From an uncultured Bacteroidales bacterium (GTDB taxonomy: Bacteria > Bacteroidota > Bacteroidia > Bacteroidales > Paludibacteraceae): a stretch of DNA of 43,328 bases. Position numbers and translations under genes: made by a program. Where the stretch lies: positions 1 through 43,328 of the forward strand of contig CAMOGT010000013.1 of assembly GCA_946614295.1 (NCBI GenBank), written 5' to 3'. Within the stretch, counting starts at the first letter, position 1, and every line of letters starts with the position of its first letter. Positions 1 through 7,374 of the stretch are shown piece by piece. The notes beneath the pieces were generated by a model. It made no database searches. It was not told the origin of the DNA and saw only the letters and a program-made list of their open reading frames with translations.

Positions 1-250
1 TCTCACGGTTCAGATCCTCGCTTTTCGTTACTTGGTGGGAGAGGGTCGTCTGTTGTACGCGTTTGGCACTTACCTCAATCTCATCAAGCTGAAAATCGCT
101 TGCGCGGACGGTGTCTTGTTGGGAAACTTGCGCTGCTTGCGCGTTACTCTGCGCACTCACTTGCGCAGATACCATGAGCGCAATAGCGCTCACGAAAAAG
201 AATGTCTTTTGTCTTTCGACTTTCGACTTTCGACTAATAAATGTTTTCAT
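1..250 (-). CDS. TonB-dependent outer-membrane receptor, N-terminal part (cut by window edge)
   Basis: The reverse strand opens at the ATG at 250-248 and stays open for 83 codons to the edge of the window. The protein has a basic start, a hydrophobic stretch and a VSAQVSAQ end that suit a signal peptide of about 35 residues. A stretch DTVRASDFQLDEIEVSAKR follows, the usual TonB-box/plug entry of bacteroidetal receptors. Three TTTCGAC heptamers at 214-234 encode part of the basic n-region, so the signal peptide is lengthened by a repeat. The gene sits behind a TPP riboswitch, so I infer an outer-membrane importer for thiamine or a precursor. Such riboswitch-controlled receptors are known in Bacteroides. 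The family call is fairly sure; the substrate rests on the riboswitch. Confidence 0.75.
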   Translation of the reverse strand, partial: MKTFISRKSKVERQKTFFFVSAIALMVSAQVSAQSNAQAAQVSQQDTVRASDFQLDEIEVSAKRVQQTTLSHQVTKSEDLNRE

Positions 251-440
251 TTTCTTTAACAGCATTACCTGTTCAAGTTCAGCGGGTTTTATCTCAGCCG
301 AAATAGGGTCCCCAACGCAAACCAAGCTTATGCTGTTTGTGGTGGGGAGAGCGGAGGCTCAAGTTGCCCGTCCATTTAGCAGAGCGGTATGGACTATTGC
401 ACACTTGATGCCGAACGCGACCGGCACCCCGAATGAAGAT
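246..440 (-). promoter_or_regulatory. TPP (THI-box) riboswitch with enlarged P3 arm
   Basis: Read on the minus strand, the conserved THI-box parts occur in order. GGGGTGCC is at 430-423, GGCTGAGA at 299-292, ACCC at 287-284, GAACTTGAACAGG near 280-268, and TAATGCTG at 267-260. TTCATT at 437-432 can pair with AATGAA at 251-246, which includes the start codon of the receptor, so P1 could block initiation directly. Between GGGGTGCC and GGCTGAGA, where a normal P3 needs few bases, lie about 123 nt, most of them a dispersed repeat (305-421). The 3' end (TTAAAGAAA) departs from the usual GCGNAGGGA. An Rfam RF00059 search would settle it. Confidence 0.75.
305..421 (-). repeat. Dispersed element, copy A (inside TPP riboswitch P3)
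   Basis: Minus strand: begins GTCGCGTTCGGCA, has an ACCGCTCTGCTAAATGG block in the middle, then GCCTCCGCTCTCCCC, a spacer, and GGGGACCC. The same blocks in the same order and at similar spacing occur at 43166-43270. A shorter match with only the CCCC/GGGG hairpin end is at 12094-12139. The CTCCCC...GGGGA ends can form a hairpin. There is no coding capacity, so it looks like a small non-autonomous mobile or palindromic repeat. Confidence 0.6.
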
Positions 441-470
441 AACAGAATGTGAATGTTCGTAAATCGGCTG

Positions 471-502
471 CAAAATTACTGCTTTTTTCCTAAATATGCA
501 AA
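471..502 (-). promoter_or_regulatory. Promoter of the TonB-dependent receptor/TPP leader
   Basis: Minus strand TTTGCATATTTAGG with TTTG at 502-499, then 20 bp, then the -7 box TAATTTTG at 478-471. This is the Bacteroidetes sigma-A type promoter. The transcript would start about 30 nt before the riboswitch core. Confidence 0.7.
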
Positions 503-517
503 AAAAACACGAAAAAA

Positions 518-549
518 TTTGCGTATTTCTAAATTTTGTTGTACCTTTG
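518..549 (+). promoter_or_regulatory. rpsO promoter
   Basis: TTTG at 518-521, 20 bp spacer, TACCTTTG at 542-549. It diverges from the receptor promoter, with only about 15 bp between the two -33 elements. The leader of about 120 nt holds a possible hairpin, CCACGAAG (580-587) with CTTCTGTGG (606-614), that could be an S15 autoregulatory site. A heptamer array follows at 637-665. Confidence 0.7.
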
Positions 550-636
550 CACGCTTTTTTGACTGAAAAGGCGGAAATGCCACGAAGTTGCAATGCCATA
601 TTCGGCTTCTGTGGTGATTGTTTAACCCGACGATTA

Positions 637-665
637 ATCGTACATCGTAAATCGTCCAATCGTAA
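637..665 (+). repeat. ATCGTNN heptamer array before rpsO
   Basis: Units ATCGTAC, ATCGTAA, ATCGTCC, then one extra base and ATCGTAA, ending 9 bp before the rpsO start codon. It is one of many 7-bp-period arrays in this window. Confidence 0.7.
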
Positions 666-674
666 ATTAAAATC

Positions 675-944
675 ATGTATTTAACTTCTGAGAAGAAAGC
701 TGAGTTGTTCGCCAAGTACGGCAACGACGCTAAAAACACCGGTTCTGCTGAGAGCCAGATCGCTTTGTTCACCTTCCGTATCAACCACCTCACCGAGCAC
801 CTGAAGGACAACCGTAAGGATTTCGGTACAGAGCGTGCGCTGACCGCACTCGTTGGTAAGCGTCGTCGTATGCTGGATTACCTGAAGGCGAAAGACATCG
901 AGCGCTACCGTGCTATCATCAAAGAACTCGGTATCCGTAAGTAA
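675..944 (+). CDS. rpsO: 30S ribosomal protein S15
   Basis: The protein has 89 residues, the normal length of uS15, which binds the central domain of 16S rRNA early in small-subunit assembly. The family stretch SAESQIALFTFRINHLTEHLK near residues 24-44 and the basic VGKRRRMLDYLK near 60-71 are both present. The start ATG follows an AT-rich leader with no Shine-Dalgarno site, as is normal in this phylum. It is probably transcribed alone from the promoter at 518-549, since hflX has its own promoter 37 bp after the stop. The leader hairpin at 580-614 may mediate autoregulation, which is common for rpsO but not shown here. Confidence 0.97.
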   Translation: MYLTSEKKAELFAKYGNDAKNTGSAESQIALFTFRINHLTEHLKDNRKDFGTERALTALVGKRRRMLDYLKAKDIERYRAIIKELGIRK

Positions 945-980
945 TTTTGCGGAATTTTTTGAGAAAAGAATGGCATATGC

Positions 981-1011
981 TTGCATATGTCATTTTTTTT
1001 TACTACCTTTG
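981..1011 (+). promoter_or_regulatory. hflX promoter, giving an apparently leaderless mRNA
   Basis: TTGCATATG at 981-989 and -7 box TACCTTTG at 1004-1011, 20 bp apart. Only four bases (1012-1015) separate the -7 box from the GTG at 1016, so the expected transcription start falls on or next to the start codon. Confidence 0.7.
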
Positions 1012-1015
1012 TGCC

Positions 1016-2323
1016 GTGATTGAGATAAAGCCCTATATTGAGCATGCCGTTTTGGTGGGACTGATTACGCCCACCCAGCCGGAGGACCGTACCAAGGAGT
1101 ACCTGGACGAGCTCGCTTTTCTGGCGGATACGCATGGTATTGTGCCCGTCAAGCGCTTCACACAGCGCCTCGACCAGCCCAACACCGCCACTTATGTCGG
1201 AGAGGGTAAGTTGGAGGAAATCAGGCAGTATATCATACAGCGAAGCGGTCCTATAGCGAACGATAGTGAGCGGTCTTGCAGCGGCAGCGGTCCTACAGCG
1301 GAGCGGTCAGGGTCTGTTGACCCTATTGACGTAGTCATCTTTGATGACGAACTGTCCCCGCGCCAGATACGTAATTTGGAAAAAGCGATTAACCATCGGG
1401 AGAAACATCCGGCAAATGTCCGCGTCATCGATCGTACTATCCTTATCCTCGAGATCTTCTTGCAGCGTGCGCAGACCTCGTACGCCAAGACGCAGGTCGA
1501 GATGGCGCACCTGCAATACATGCTTCCGCGACTGACAAGGATGTGGTCGCACTTGGACCGTCAGCGCGGTGGTGGAGGTACCAACCGCGGTATGGGTGAG
1601 ACCCAGATAGAGGCGGACAAACGCGTCATCGGGCAACGTATCGCCCTTCTCCGCGAACAGCTCAAGACGATCGACAAACAGATGGCGACCCAGCGGCAGC
1701 ACCGCGGTAAGATGGTGCGCGTCGCGCTTGTGGGGTACACCAACGTGGGCAAATCGACCCTCATGAACCTCCTCTCCAAATCGGAGGTCTTCGCCGAGAA
1801 TAAACTCTTCGCTACCCTCGACACCACCGTCCGCAAGGTGACGATTGAGAACCTGCCGTTCCTGCTCTCCGACACTGTCGGTTTCATCCGCAAACTGCCG
1901 CACCACCTCGTGGAGTCCTTCAAATCGACCCTGGACGAGGTGCGCGAGGCGGACCTGCTCATCCACGTGGTGGATATCAGCCACCCCAATTTCGAGGAGC
2001 AGTACGAGGTCGTCGAGCAGACCATCAGCGAGATATGCCAGGAGGAGAAACCGACCATCGTCATTTTCAACAAGATAGACAATTTCACCTATACGCCGAA
2101 GGAGGAAGATGACCTCACCCCCATGACCCGCGAGAACTACTCGCTCAGTGACCTGCAGAAGACTTGGATGGCGCGCCTCGGCAGCGACTGCATCTTCATC
2201 TCCGCCAAGAATAAAGAGAATATTGATTCCCTGCGCGCGCTCATGTACGACCGCATCAAGGCGATCCATGTGCAGCGCTATCCCTATAACGATTTCCTCT
2301 TCCAGCACTACGGCGAGGAATAA
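1016..2323 (+). CDS. hflX: Ribosome-associated GTPase HflX
   Basis: The protein has 435 residues from GTG at 1016. An earlier in-frame ATG at 947 would run through the promoter, and homologous proteins begin shortly before the ...AVLVGLITP stretch seen here. The N-terminal nucleotide-binding domain leads to a coiled-coil linker and QRGGGGTNRGMGETQIE, typical of HflX. The G domain has GYTNVGKST (Walker A), DTVGFIRKLP and NKID. HflX splits or rescues stalled 70S ribosomes. Odd: a Ser/Arg-rich insert of about 28 residues (roughly 76-103, bases 1240-1325), built from AGCGGTC-like repeats, interrupts the N-domain just before DVVIFDDELS. The gene itself is certain; the start is likely. Confidence 0.95.
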   Translation: MIEIKPYIEHAVLVGLITPTQPEDRTKEYLDELAFLADTHGIVPVKRFTQRLDQPNTATYVGEGKLEEIRQYIIQRSGPIANDSERSCSGSGPTAERSGSVDPIDVVIFDDELSPRQIRNLEKAINHREKHPANVRVIDRTILILEIFLQRAQTSYAKTQVEMAHLQYMLPRLTRMWSHLDRQRGGGGTNRGMGETQIEADKRVIGQRIALLREQLKTIDKQMATQRQHRGKMVRVALVGYTNVGKSTLMNLLSKSEVFAENKLFATLDTTVRKVTIENLPFLLSDTVGFIRKLPHHLVESFKSTLDEVREADLLIHVVDISHPNFEEQYEVVEQTISEICQEEKPTIVIFNKIDNFTYTPKEEDDLTPMTRENYSLSDLQKTWMARLGSDCIFISAKNKENIDSLRALMYDRIKAIHVQRYPYNDFLFQHYGEE

Positions 2324-2327
2324 AAAA

Positions 2328-2348
2328 TATTCATTATTCATTATTCAT
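2328..2348 (+). repeat. TATTCAT heptamer array before hpt
   Basis: Three perfect TATTCAT units fill the gap between hflX and hpt, followed by TAATTAAT and the hpt start codon at 2357. Confidence 0.85.
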
Positions 2349-2356
2349 TAATTAAT

Positions 2357-2905
2357 ATGCGAACGATTGACGACCAAGGTTATCATTTTGAAGAATGGCT
2401 CACGGCTGAGCAGATTGCTGCCGACGTGAAGCAAGTGGGTAAACAGATTAGCAGCGATTATGAGGGCAAGGAACCGCTCTTTGTGGTCGTCCTCAACGGC
2501 GCTTTTGTCTTTGCCGCGGATCTCATCCGTGCGGTTGGCGACCTCCGTTGTGAGCAGACCTTCATCCGTGTCAGCTCCTATTTCGGCATGGCGACAACCG
2601 GTAAGTTGGAGTTTATCGTACCGCTTCAGCAGGTGGTGGAGAACCGCGACGTGATCATCGTCGAGGACATCGTGGACACCGGCTTGACGATCCACCAGCT
2701 CAAGGCGCATCTCCGCGGACTCGGGGCTACCTCCGTGCGCGTGGCGTCCATGCTCTTCAAACCCAATAAACTGGAGTACGATGACGCCAAGCCCGATTAC
2801 ATCGGTCACGAGATCAGCGATGAGTTCGTCATCGGCTACGGCCTCGATTTCGACGGCTTCCACCGTAACCTCGATGCCATCTACAAAGTCAAAAATAACA
2901 AATAA
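2357..2905 (+). CDS. hpt: Hypoxanthine phosphoribosyltransferase
   Basis: The protein has 182 residues, normal for type I PRTases. It salvages hypoxanthine and guanine with PRPP to give IMP and GMP in the cytoplasm. VVLNGAFVFAADL near residues 37-49 is the loop-I region, and VIIVEDIVDTGLTI near 97-110 is the PRPP-binding motif with paired acidic residues. DEFVIGYGLDFDG near the end is the usual purine-binding hood. It lies 33 bp after hflX and 37 bp before the phosphohexomutase gene. Both gaps are filled by heptamer arrays, and no separate promoter is visible, so the three genes may be one transcript. Confidence 0.95.
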   Translation: MRTIDDQGYHFEEWLTAEQIAADVKQVGKQISSDYEGKEPLFVVVLNGAFVFAADLIRAVGDLRCEQTFIRVSSYFGMATTGKLEFIVPLQQVVENRDVIIVEDIVDTGLTIHQLKAHLRGLGATSVRVASMLFKPNKLEYDDAKPDYIGHEISDEFVIGYGLDFDGFHRNLDAIYKVKNNK

Positions 2906-2907
2906 AT

Positions 2908-2935
2908 ATTCATTAATCATTATTCATTAATCATT
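2908..2935 (+). repeat. ATTCATT/AATCATT heptamer array before the mutase gene
   Basis: Four units alternate ATTCATT, AATCATT, ATTCATT, AATCATT, from 2 bp after the hpt stop codon to 7 bp before the next ATG. Confidence 0.85.
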
Positions 2936-2942
2936 AACTACC

Positions 2943-4730
2943 ATGAACGAAGAATTGAAAAAAGTAATGGAGGTTGCCGAGGTATGGACCAAGGAACCGT
3001 TTGACGCGGAGACCCGCGCACAAGTGAAAGCCATGATGGAGGCGGAGGACAAGACCGAGCTCATCGATGCTTTCTATCGTACTCTGGAGTTCGGTACCGG
3101 CGGTCTGCGCGGTATCATGGGACCCGGCACCAACCGTATGAACAAATACATCGTAGCCATGGCTACCCAGGGCTACGCCAACTACCTGCTGAAAGTGCAG
3201 AAAGAGGGTGGTTTTGAGCACGTACAGAACGGCCGCGTGGCTGTTGTGGTTGGTCACGACTGCCGTAACAACGGACGTATGTTCGCCGAGACGGTTGCCA
3301 ATATCTTCTCCGCCAACGGCATTCAGGTGTACCTCTTCGAGTCCCTGCGCCCGACGCCGGAGGTGTCCTTCGCTATCCGTCATCTCAAATGTCAGGGCGG
3401 TGTGAACGTGACCGCTTCCCACAACCCCAAGGAGTACAACGGCTACAAGGCGTACTGGGAGGACGGCTCGCAGGTGCTCCAGCCGCATGACCAGGGTATC
3501 ATCGACGAGGTCAACAAAGTGACCCTCGCGGATGTCAAATGGGAGGCAAACAAAGACCTCATCGAGATCATCGGCGGCGAGATGGACTACGACTACATGA
3601 TGGCGGTTCACGATGTCCTCATCGACCAGGAGTCCATCAACCGTCAGAAAGACCTCAACATCGTTTACACCCCGATGCACGGCGCCGGACGCCAGATTGT
3701 GCCGATGTGCCTGCGTTCCTGGGGATTCCAGAACATTCACGTAGTGCCCGAGCAGATGGTCATCGACGGTAACTTCCCGACGGTCGTTTCCCCGAACCCC
3801 GAGAACGCTGAGGCGATGACCCTCGGTATGAAGTTAGGCACCAAGTTGGGTGCCGACTTGGTGATCGCTTCCGACCCGGACGCGGACCGTATTGCGATTG
3901 TCTGCCGCAACGACAAGGGCGAGTGGGTCATCATCAACGGTAACCAGACCAACATCATGTTCCACTACTACATCATCAACAACATGAAGCGCCTGGGCAA
4001 GTTCCGCGACGATATGTTCATCGTCAAGACCATCGTGACCTCCGAGCTCATCCGCAAGATTGCGGACGCACAGGGTGTCACCCTCACCGACGAATACACC
4101 GGCTTCAAGTGGATCGCCAACCGTATCCGTATGTGGGAAGGCAAACGCAAATATATCGGTGGTGGCGAGGAGTCCTTCGGCTTCCTGCCGTACGACGCTG
4201 TCCGCGATAAATGTTCGCCTTCGTCTATCTGCCTCATCTGCGAGATCGCCGCTTACGCCAAGGACAACGGCATGACCCTCTACGACTACCTGCTCAAGAT
4301 CTACGCCGACTACGGCTTCCAGCGCGAGACGACCATCAACGTTGTTCGCCCGGGTAAGACAGGTGCCGAGGAGATCCAGCAGATGATGAAGGACTACCGC
4401 GCCAATGCGCCGAAAGAGATCGCCGGTGAAAAAGTATGCCTCATCAAGGACTACAAGACCCTCGAGCAGAAGAAATTGGTAAATGGTAAATGGGAAAATG
4501 AGAAAATAGAAATGCCGTTGAACGCCACCTCCAATGTACTGCAGTACTTCACCGAGGGCGGTCTGAAGGTGTCTGTCCGTCCGTCTGGTACCGAGCCGAA
4601 GATCAAGTTCTATTTCGAGATTCCGGTCAAGACCGAGATCGGCAAACCCTTCACCGGTGCCGACTACGAGCGCTGCACCGCCGAGGCGGAAGCCCGCGTT
4701 CCGGAGATCAAGAAGAGCCTTGGGCTTTAA
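2943..4730 (+). CDS. Phosphoglucomutase/phosphomannomutase family protein
   Basis: The protein has 595 residues, the size of the large bacterial alpha-phosphohexomutases. These interconvert hexose-1- and hexose-6-phosphates through a phosphoserine. The catalytic loop TASHNPKEYNGYK is near residues 158-170, the metal loop DPDADR near 304-309, the sugar-binding GGEESFGF near 406-413 and the phosphate-binding RPSGTEPKIKFY near the C-terminus. Odd: residues around 512-523 (LVNGKWENEKIE) are encoded by a GGTAAAT-type heptamer array (4478-4498) that seems to be an in-frame insertion in a surface loop. A strong terminator follows. Whether glucose, mannose or ribose phosphate is the main substrate cannot be told. 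Confidence 0.93.
   Translation: MNEELKKVMEVAEVWTKEPFDAETRAQVKAMMEAEDKTELIDAFYRTLEFGTGGLRGIMGPGTNRMNKYIVAMATQGYANYLLKVQKEGGFEHVQNGRVAVVVGHDCRNNGRMFAETVANIFSANGIQVYLFESLRPTPEVSFAIRHLKCQGGVNVTASHNPKEYNGYKAYWEDGSQVLQPHDQGIIDEVNKVTLADVKWEANKDLIEIIGGEMDYDYMMAVHDVLIDQESINRQKDLNIVYTPMHGAGRQIVPMCLRSWGFQNIHVVPEQMVIDGNFPTVVSPNPENAEAMTLGMKLGTKLGADLVIASDPDADRIAIVCRNDKGEWVIINGNQTNIMFHYYIINNMKRLGKFRDDMFIVKTIVTSELIRKIADAQGVTLTDEYTGFKWIANRIRMWEGKRKYIGGGEESFGFLPYDAVRDKCSPSSICLICEIAAYAKDNGMTLYDYLLKIYADYGFQRETTINVVRPGKTGAEEIQQMMKDYRANAPKEIAGEKVCLIKDYKTLEQKKLVNGKWENEKIEMPLNATSNVLQYFTEGGLKVSVRPSGTEPKIKFYFEIPVKTEIGKPFTGADYERCTAEAEARVPEIKKSLGL
4478..4498 (+). repeat. GGTAAAT heptamer array inside the mutase gene
   Basis: Units GGTAAAT, GGTAAAT, GGGAAAA, then a degenerate TGAGAAAATAG. 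It is translated in frame. Confidence 0.6.
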
Positions 4731-4753
4731 TCTCTTGCTATCCTTAAATCCTT

Positions 4754-4793
4754 AATAAAATACGCGCGCAGGTACTTGTGCGCGTATTTTATT
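4754..4793 (+). terminator. Intrinsic terminator after the mutase gene
   Basis: AATAAAATACGCGC (4754-4767) pairs perfectly over 14 bp with GCGCGTATTTTATT (4780-4793) around a 12-nt loop. The AT-rich outer stem supplies the U-tract. Confidence 0.85.
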
Positions 4794-4899
4794 GTAGTAT
4801 AGCGTCTATGCATCGTGCCACGGCGGTATTCCGCGGGATTGTTTCCTTCGTCCCCTTTTCGCGCATCCTAGCACGGGCTCTCTTTCTTTGTCAATTGCA

Positions 4900-4916
4900 T
4901 CCGGATTCAATCCGGA
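4900..4916. repeat. TCCGGATTCAATCCGGA palindrome at the start of duplicated unit 1
   Basis: A 17-bp palindrome followed by CATTTTT. An identical copy at 7295-7311 marks the left end of the second unit. It could act as a weak terminator or an operator, or be the edge of the duplication. The DNA between 4794 and 4900 shows nothing else that I recognise. Confidence 0.5.
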
Positions 4917-4943
4917 CATTTTTCGTAAAAAAGACTTTTTCCC

Positions 4944-4974
4944 TTGCATATGTCAAAAAAAAGCAGTAATTTTG
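4944..4974 (+). promoter_or_regulatory. Promoter of FN3 lipoprotein gene 1
   Basis: TTGCATATG starting at 4944, a 20-bp spacer, and TAATTTTG at 4967-4974. The expected start is near 4980, leaving a leader of about 335 nt. Confidence 0.7.
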
Positions 4975-4979
4975 CACCG

Positions 4980-5314
4980 CATAATTGAAAAACTATATTG
5001 CCTATGAGAAAAGATAATTAACAGGCGAAATACATAAGAAAGCGTTTTAGCTCAAATACTTGGGTTCTTGAAACTGGACACTTTAAGAATTCGTATATAC
5101 CAAGGAACAAGCCAAAATGCTCACGTTGAAGCGTGGGCTTTGTTCATATAAATTTGGTATATGCAGGTAGTCCAGAATCCTAAGAACCCAGATTGAAAAG
5201 CAACTTAGCACCGCGCTCTTTTTATGTGCCAAGTTCATTGATAAGAGGTGCAAGCGGAGTAATCGAAAAGCCGTAAAGTGAGTAGAGCATAAAATACAAC
5301 CCTTTAATAAAACA
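4980..5314 (+). promoter_or_regulatory. Structured 5' leader RNA, copy 1
   Basis: A long rod-like hairpin is visible. TGGGTTCTT (5061-5069) pairs with AAGAACCCA (5182-5190), CTGGAC (5074-5079) with GTCCAG (5170-5175), and GTATATACCAA (5093-5103) with TTGGTATATGC (5154-5164). Further in, GAACAA (5105-5110) pairs with TTGTTC (5140-5145), and GCTCACG (5119-5125) with CGTGGGC (5132-5138). A second hairpin joins AACTTAGCAC (5202-5211) to GTGCCAAGTT (5226-5235) with one mismatch. The same sequence is repeated 2395 bp downstream. I do not recognise it as a named riboswitch; a cis-acting leader or a 6S-like rod RNA are both possible. Confidence 0.55.
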
Positions 5315-7216
5315 ATGAAAAAGACAATTTTATCGTTTGTAGTAGTACTTACAGCGATTTCACTGTGTATGATTGGTTGCGAAGGTAAGGGCGGTTTATC
5401 CACTCCTTCCGGTTTTAAGGCATCCCAAGTGGGCGAGACGGTCGTCCTTACATGGAATGAAGTCAGTGGTGCATCGTACTATGAGATTAGTAAGAATGGT
5501 TCCTATTGGCAGTCCACTTCAGAAACGCGCATAGTGGATAAGAATCCCAAAGAAGGAATCAACTCGTATGAATTGACAGCTTCCGATGGAGACAAACAAT
5601 CAAAGCCGGCAAAAGCGTCCTGTGATTTTGAATCTTCAACACCGAGTGGTGGAGGTGGCGGCGGTCAAACATCTGTAGATTTTTATATTAAACACCCATG
5701 GGGAAGCGGTTCAGATGATTCTTGGTCATGGAAACCAATGACAAAATCCGGCAATAGTTACACCTGTACAGGCCTATGGGGTGGTGTTGGTGCTAATATT
5801 AATACTACAGCTGATGATTCTGGCGCAGAATGGTACGAGGCGAGCAAAATTAATGGAGCATCTTCTCTTTCTGTAGGTACTCAGGTTACTTTTACTTTCG
5901 TATCTACCAATGGAAATAAAGGAACGCTATCTGTTACTTCAGGCGGTTCTAACCCAGGAGGCAATTCTGGTGGAGAAGGCGGTTCAACAAAACTTCCCGC
6001 TCCGACAGGATTCACGCTTTCGCAGACTTCTTCATATATTCAGCTTTCATGGAATAGAGTTAGTGGAGCAGCGGGATATTATATTGCTAAAGCTACCGCT
6101 GATTCTGAATGGGAGTATTATCAAGTCACTTCCACCTCTGCTCAGTTTGACGATGTTATAGCAGGCACTACTTATGTTTTTTCTGTTGCAGCATATGACT
6201 CCGAAGAAAATCTTGGTGAATGGTCTGAAGATAAGTATATCACATTTAACGGTTCCGGTTCCGGAGGAGGCGGTGGAAGCACGACATCTAAACCAAGCAC
6301 TCCTACTGGTGTAAACGCAACAGCATACTCGTCATATATTCAGGTTACATGGAATTCTGTAAGCGGAGCAGAGAGTTATAACGTTTATCGTTCTACTTCG
6401 GCAAGCGGCTCGTATACTCTCCAATCAAGTGTCACCACAACGAATTATACGGATTATAATGTAAACGCTGGAACTACTTATTATTACAAGGTAGAAGCAG
6501 AAAATAGTGCAGGAAAAAGCTCGAAGAGCTCATATGCCTCTGCCAAAATTGCCACTTCTGGTGGAGGAGGCTCTTCAGGAGGAGGAACTACGATAACAAA
6601 ACCTTCTGCTCCTACGGGATTAAAAGCAACTCTCAATACGAACGATGATTGTATTGCATTAACATGGAATAGTGTGAATAATGCAGTTAAATATTATATT
6701 TACCGTTCTGAATCCTCATATGGAACGTATTTACTTATGAATGAGTCTTATACAAATTCATATACAGATAACGATGCCTTAATTTCGGGGAAAACATACT
6801 ATTATAAAGTATCTGCTGTCAATGCGGGGGGCGAAGGATCGCAAAGTTCGTACGCGTATTGCAAATATGAGAGGCTATATGCTCCATGCCCACCACAAGG
6901 AGTTACTGTAACTCTAGGCTATTCCTCTATCACAATTAAGTGGAATATTAATACAAATGATGGATGCGGCCGACCTTCATCGCAAAAAATACATTTCTGG
7001 AATTATTCAACGCATACATGGGATGAAAAAACTGTTCAAACAACCTCCACCTCTGGTTCGTATTCGCTCTTAAGTTCTTATTGGAGTCAATATATACTTG
7101 CGGATTTTATGGTGTTTAACATATCTTTGGAGAATGCCAAGGGAACGGAAATATGGTCGTTTGGCTATGACAGAAAACAAGCAGCAATTACCGATTATAG
7201 TAGAGTGGATAACTAA
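5315..7216 (+). CDS. Lipoprotein with fibronectin type III repeats, paralog 1
   Basis: The protein has 633 residues. A signal peptide ends in a lipobox at CMIGC (Cys about 22), so it is a membrane-anchored, probably surface-exposed lipoprotein. The order is: FN3-like domain (about 27-105), Gly linker, a Trp/Gly-rich domain (about 121-207, IKHPWGSG...LWGGVGANIN), Gly/Ser linker, then FN3 domains near 225-312, 325-415 and 425-520, and a distinct C-terminal module. Polyglycine linkers separate the modules. It is nearly identical to the gene at 7710 except in two segments, 5698-5918 and after about 6560. Substrate unknown; binding of a polysaccharide or host matrix is only a guess from the architecture. 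Confidence 0.8.
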   Translation: MKKTILSFVVVLTAISLCMIGCEGKGGLSTPSGFKASQVGETVVLTWNEVSGASYYEISKNGSYWQSTSETRIVDKNPKEGINSYELTASDGDKQSKPAKASCDFESSTPSGGGGGGQTSVDFYIKHPWGSGSDDSWSWKPMTKSGNSYTCTGLWGGVGANINTTADDSGAEWYEASKINGASSLSVGTQVTFTFVSTNGNKGTLSVTSGGSNPGGNSGGEGGSTKLPAPTGFTLSQTSSYIQLSWNRVSGAAGYYIAKATADSEWEYYQVTSTSAQFDDVIAGTTYVFSVAAYDSEENLGEWSEDKYITFNGSGSGGGGGSTTSKPSTPTGVNATAYSSYIQVTWNSVSGAESYNVYRSTSASGSYTLQSSVTTTNYTDYNVNAGTTYYYKVEAENSAGKSSKSSYASAKIATSGGGGSSGGGTTITKPSAPTGLKATLNTNDDCIALTWNSVNNAVKYYIYRSESSYGTYLLMNESYTNSYTDNDALISGKTYYYKVSAVNAGGEGSQSSYAYCKYERLYAPCPPQGVTVTLGYSSITIKWNINTNDGCGRPSSQKIHFWNYSTHTWDEKTVQTTSTSGSYSLLSSYWSQYILADFMVFNISLENAKGTEIWSFGYDRKQAAITDYSRVDN

Positions 7217-7237
7217 CTCTCCCAATGTGTAGATGCT

Positions 7238-7269
7238 ATTTGCAGGCGTTCAAATGAGCGCCTGCAAAT
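7238..7269 (+). terminator. Intrinsic terminator after FN3 gene 1
   Basis: ATTTGCAGGCG (7238-7248) pairs with CGCCTGCAAAT (7259-7269), an 11-bp stem with a 10-nt loop followed by TTTATT. Confidence 0.85.
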
Positions 7270-7294
7270 TTTATTATATATCTCACGTATTGCG

Positions 7295-7311
7295 TCCGGA
7301 TTCAATCCGGA
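7295..7311. repeat. TCCGGATTCAATCCGGA palindrome at the start of duplicated unit 2
   Basis: Identical to 4900-4916. It marks where the two tandem units begin to match, at a constant offset of 2395 bp. Confidence 0.5.
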
Positions 7312-7338
7312 CATTTTTCGTAAAAAAAAATCTTTTTC

Positions 7339-7369
7339 TTGCATATGTCAAAAAAAAGCAGTAATTTTG
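7339..7369 (+). promoter_or_regulatory. Promoter of FN3 lipoprotein gene 2
   Basis: TTGCATATG and TAATTTTG (7362-7369) with a 20-bp spacer, identical to the promoter at 4944-4974. Confidence 0.7.
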
Positions 7370-7374
7370 CACCG

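Noticed and set aside
32..452. Plus-strand frames at the left edge
   Set aside because: They overlap the minus-strand receptor start, its riboswitch and its promoter, all of which have specific signals. The frames have no recognisable protein.
1307..2341. 344-codon frame on the minus strand
   Set aside because: A shadow of hflX.
4900..4916. TCCGGATTCAATCCGGA as a member of the REP family at 30724
   Set aside because: The stem sequence and the flank (CTAATGGACGAAGG) do not match. Only the general palindromic form is shared.
5083..5403. 106-codon frame on the minus strand, repeated identically at 7478-7798
   Set aside because: It is antisense to the structured leader and signal peptide. It occurs twice only because the DNA is duplicated, and it has no promoter or family signature.
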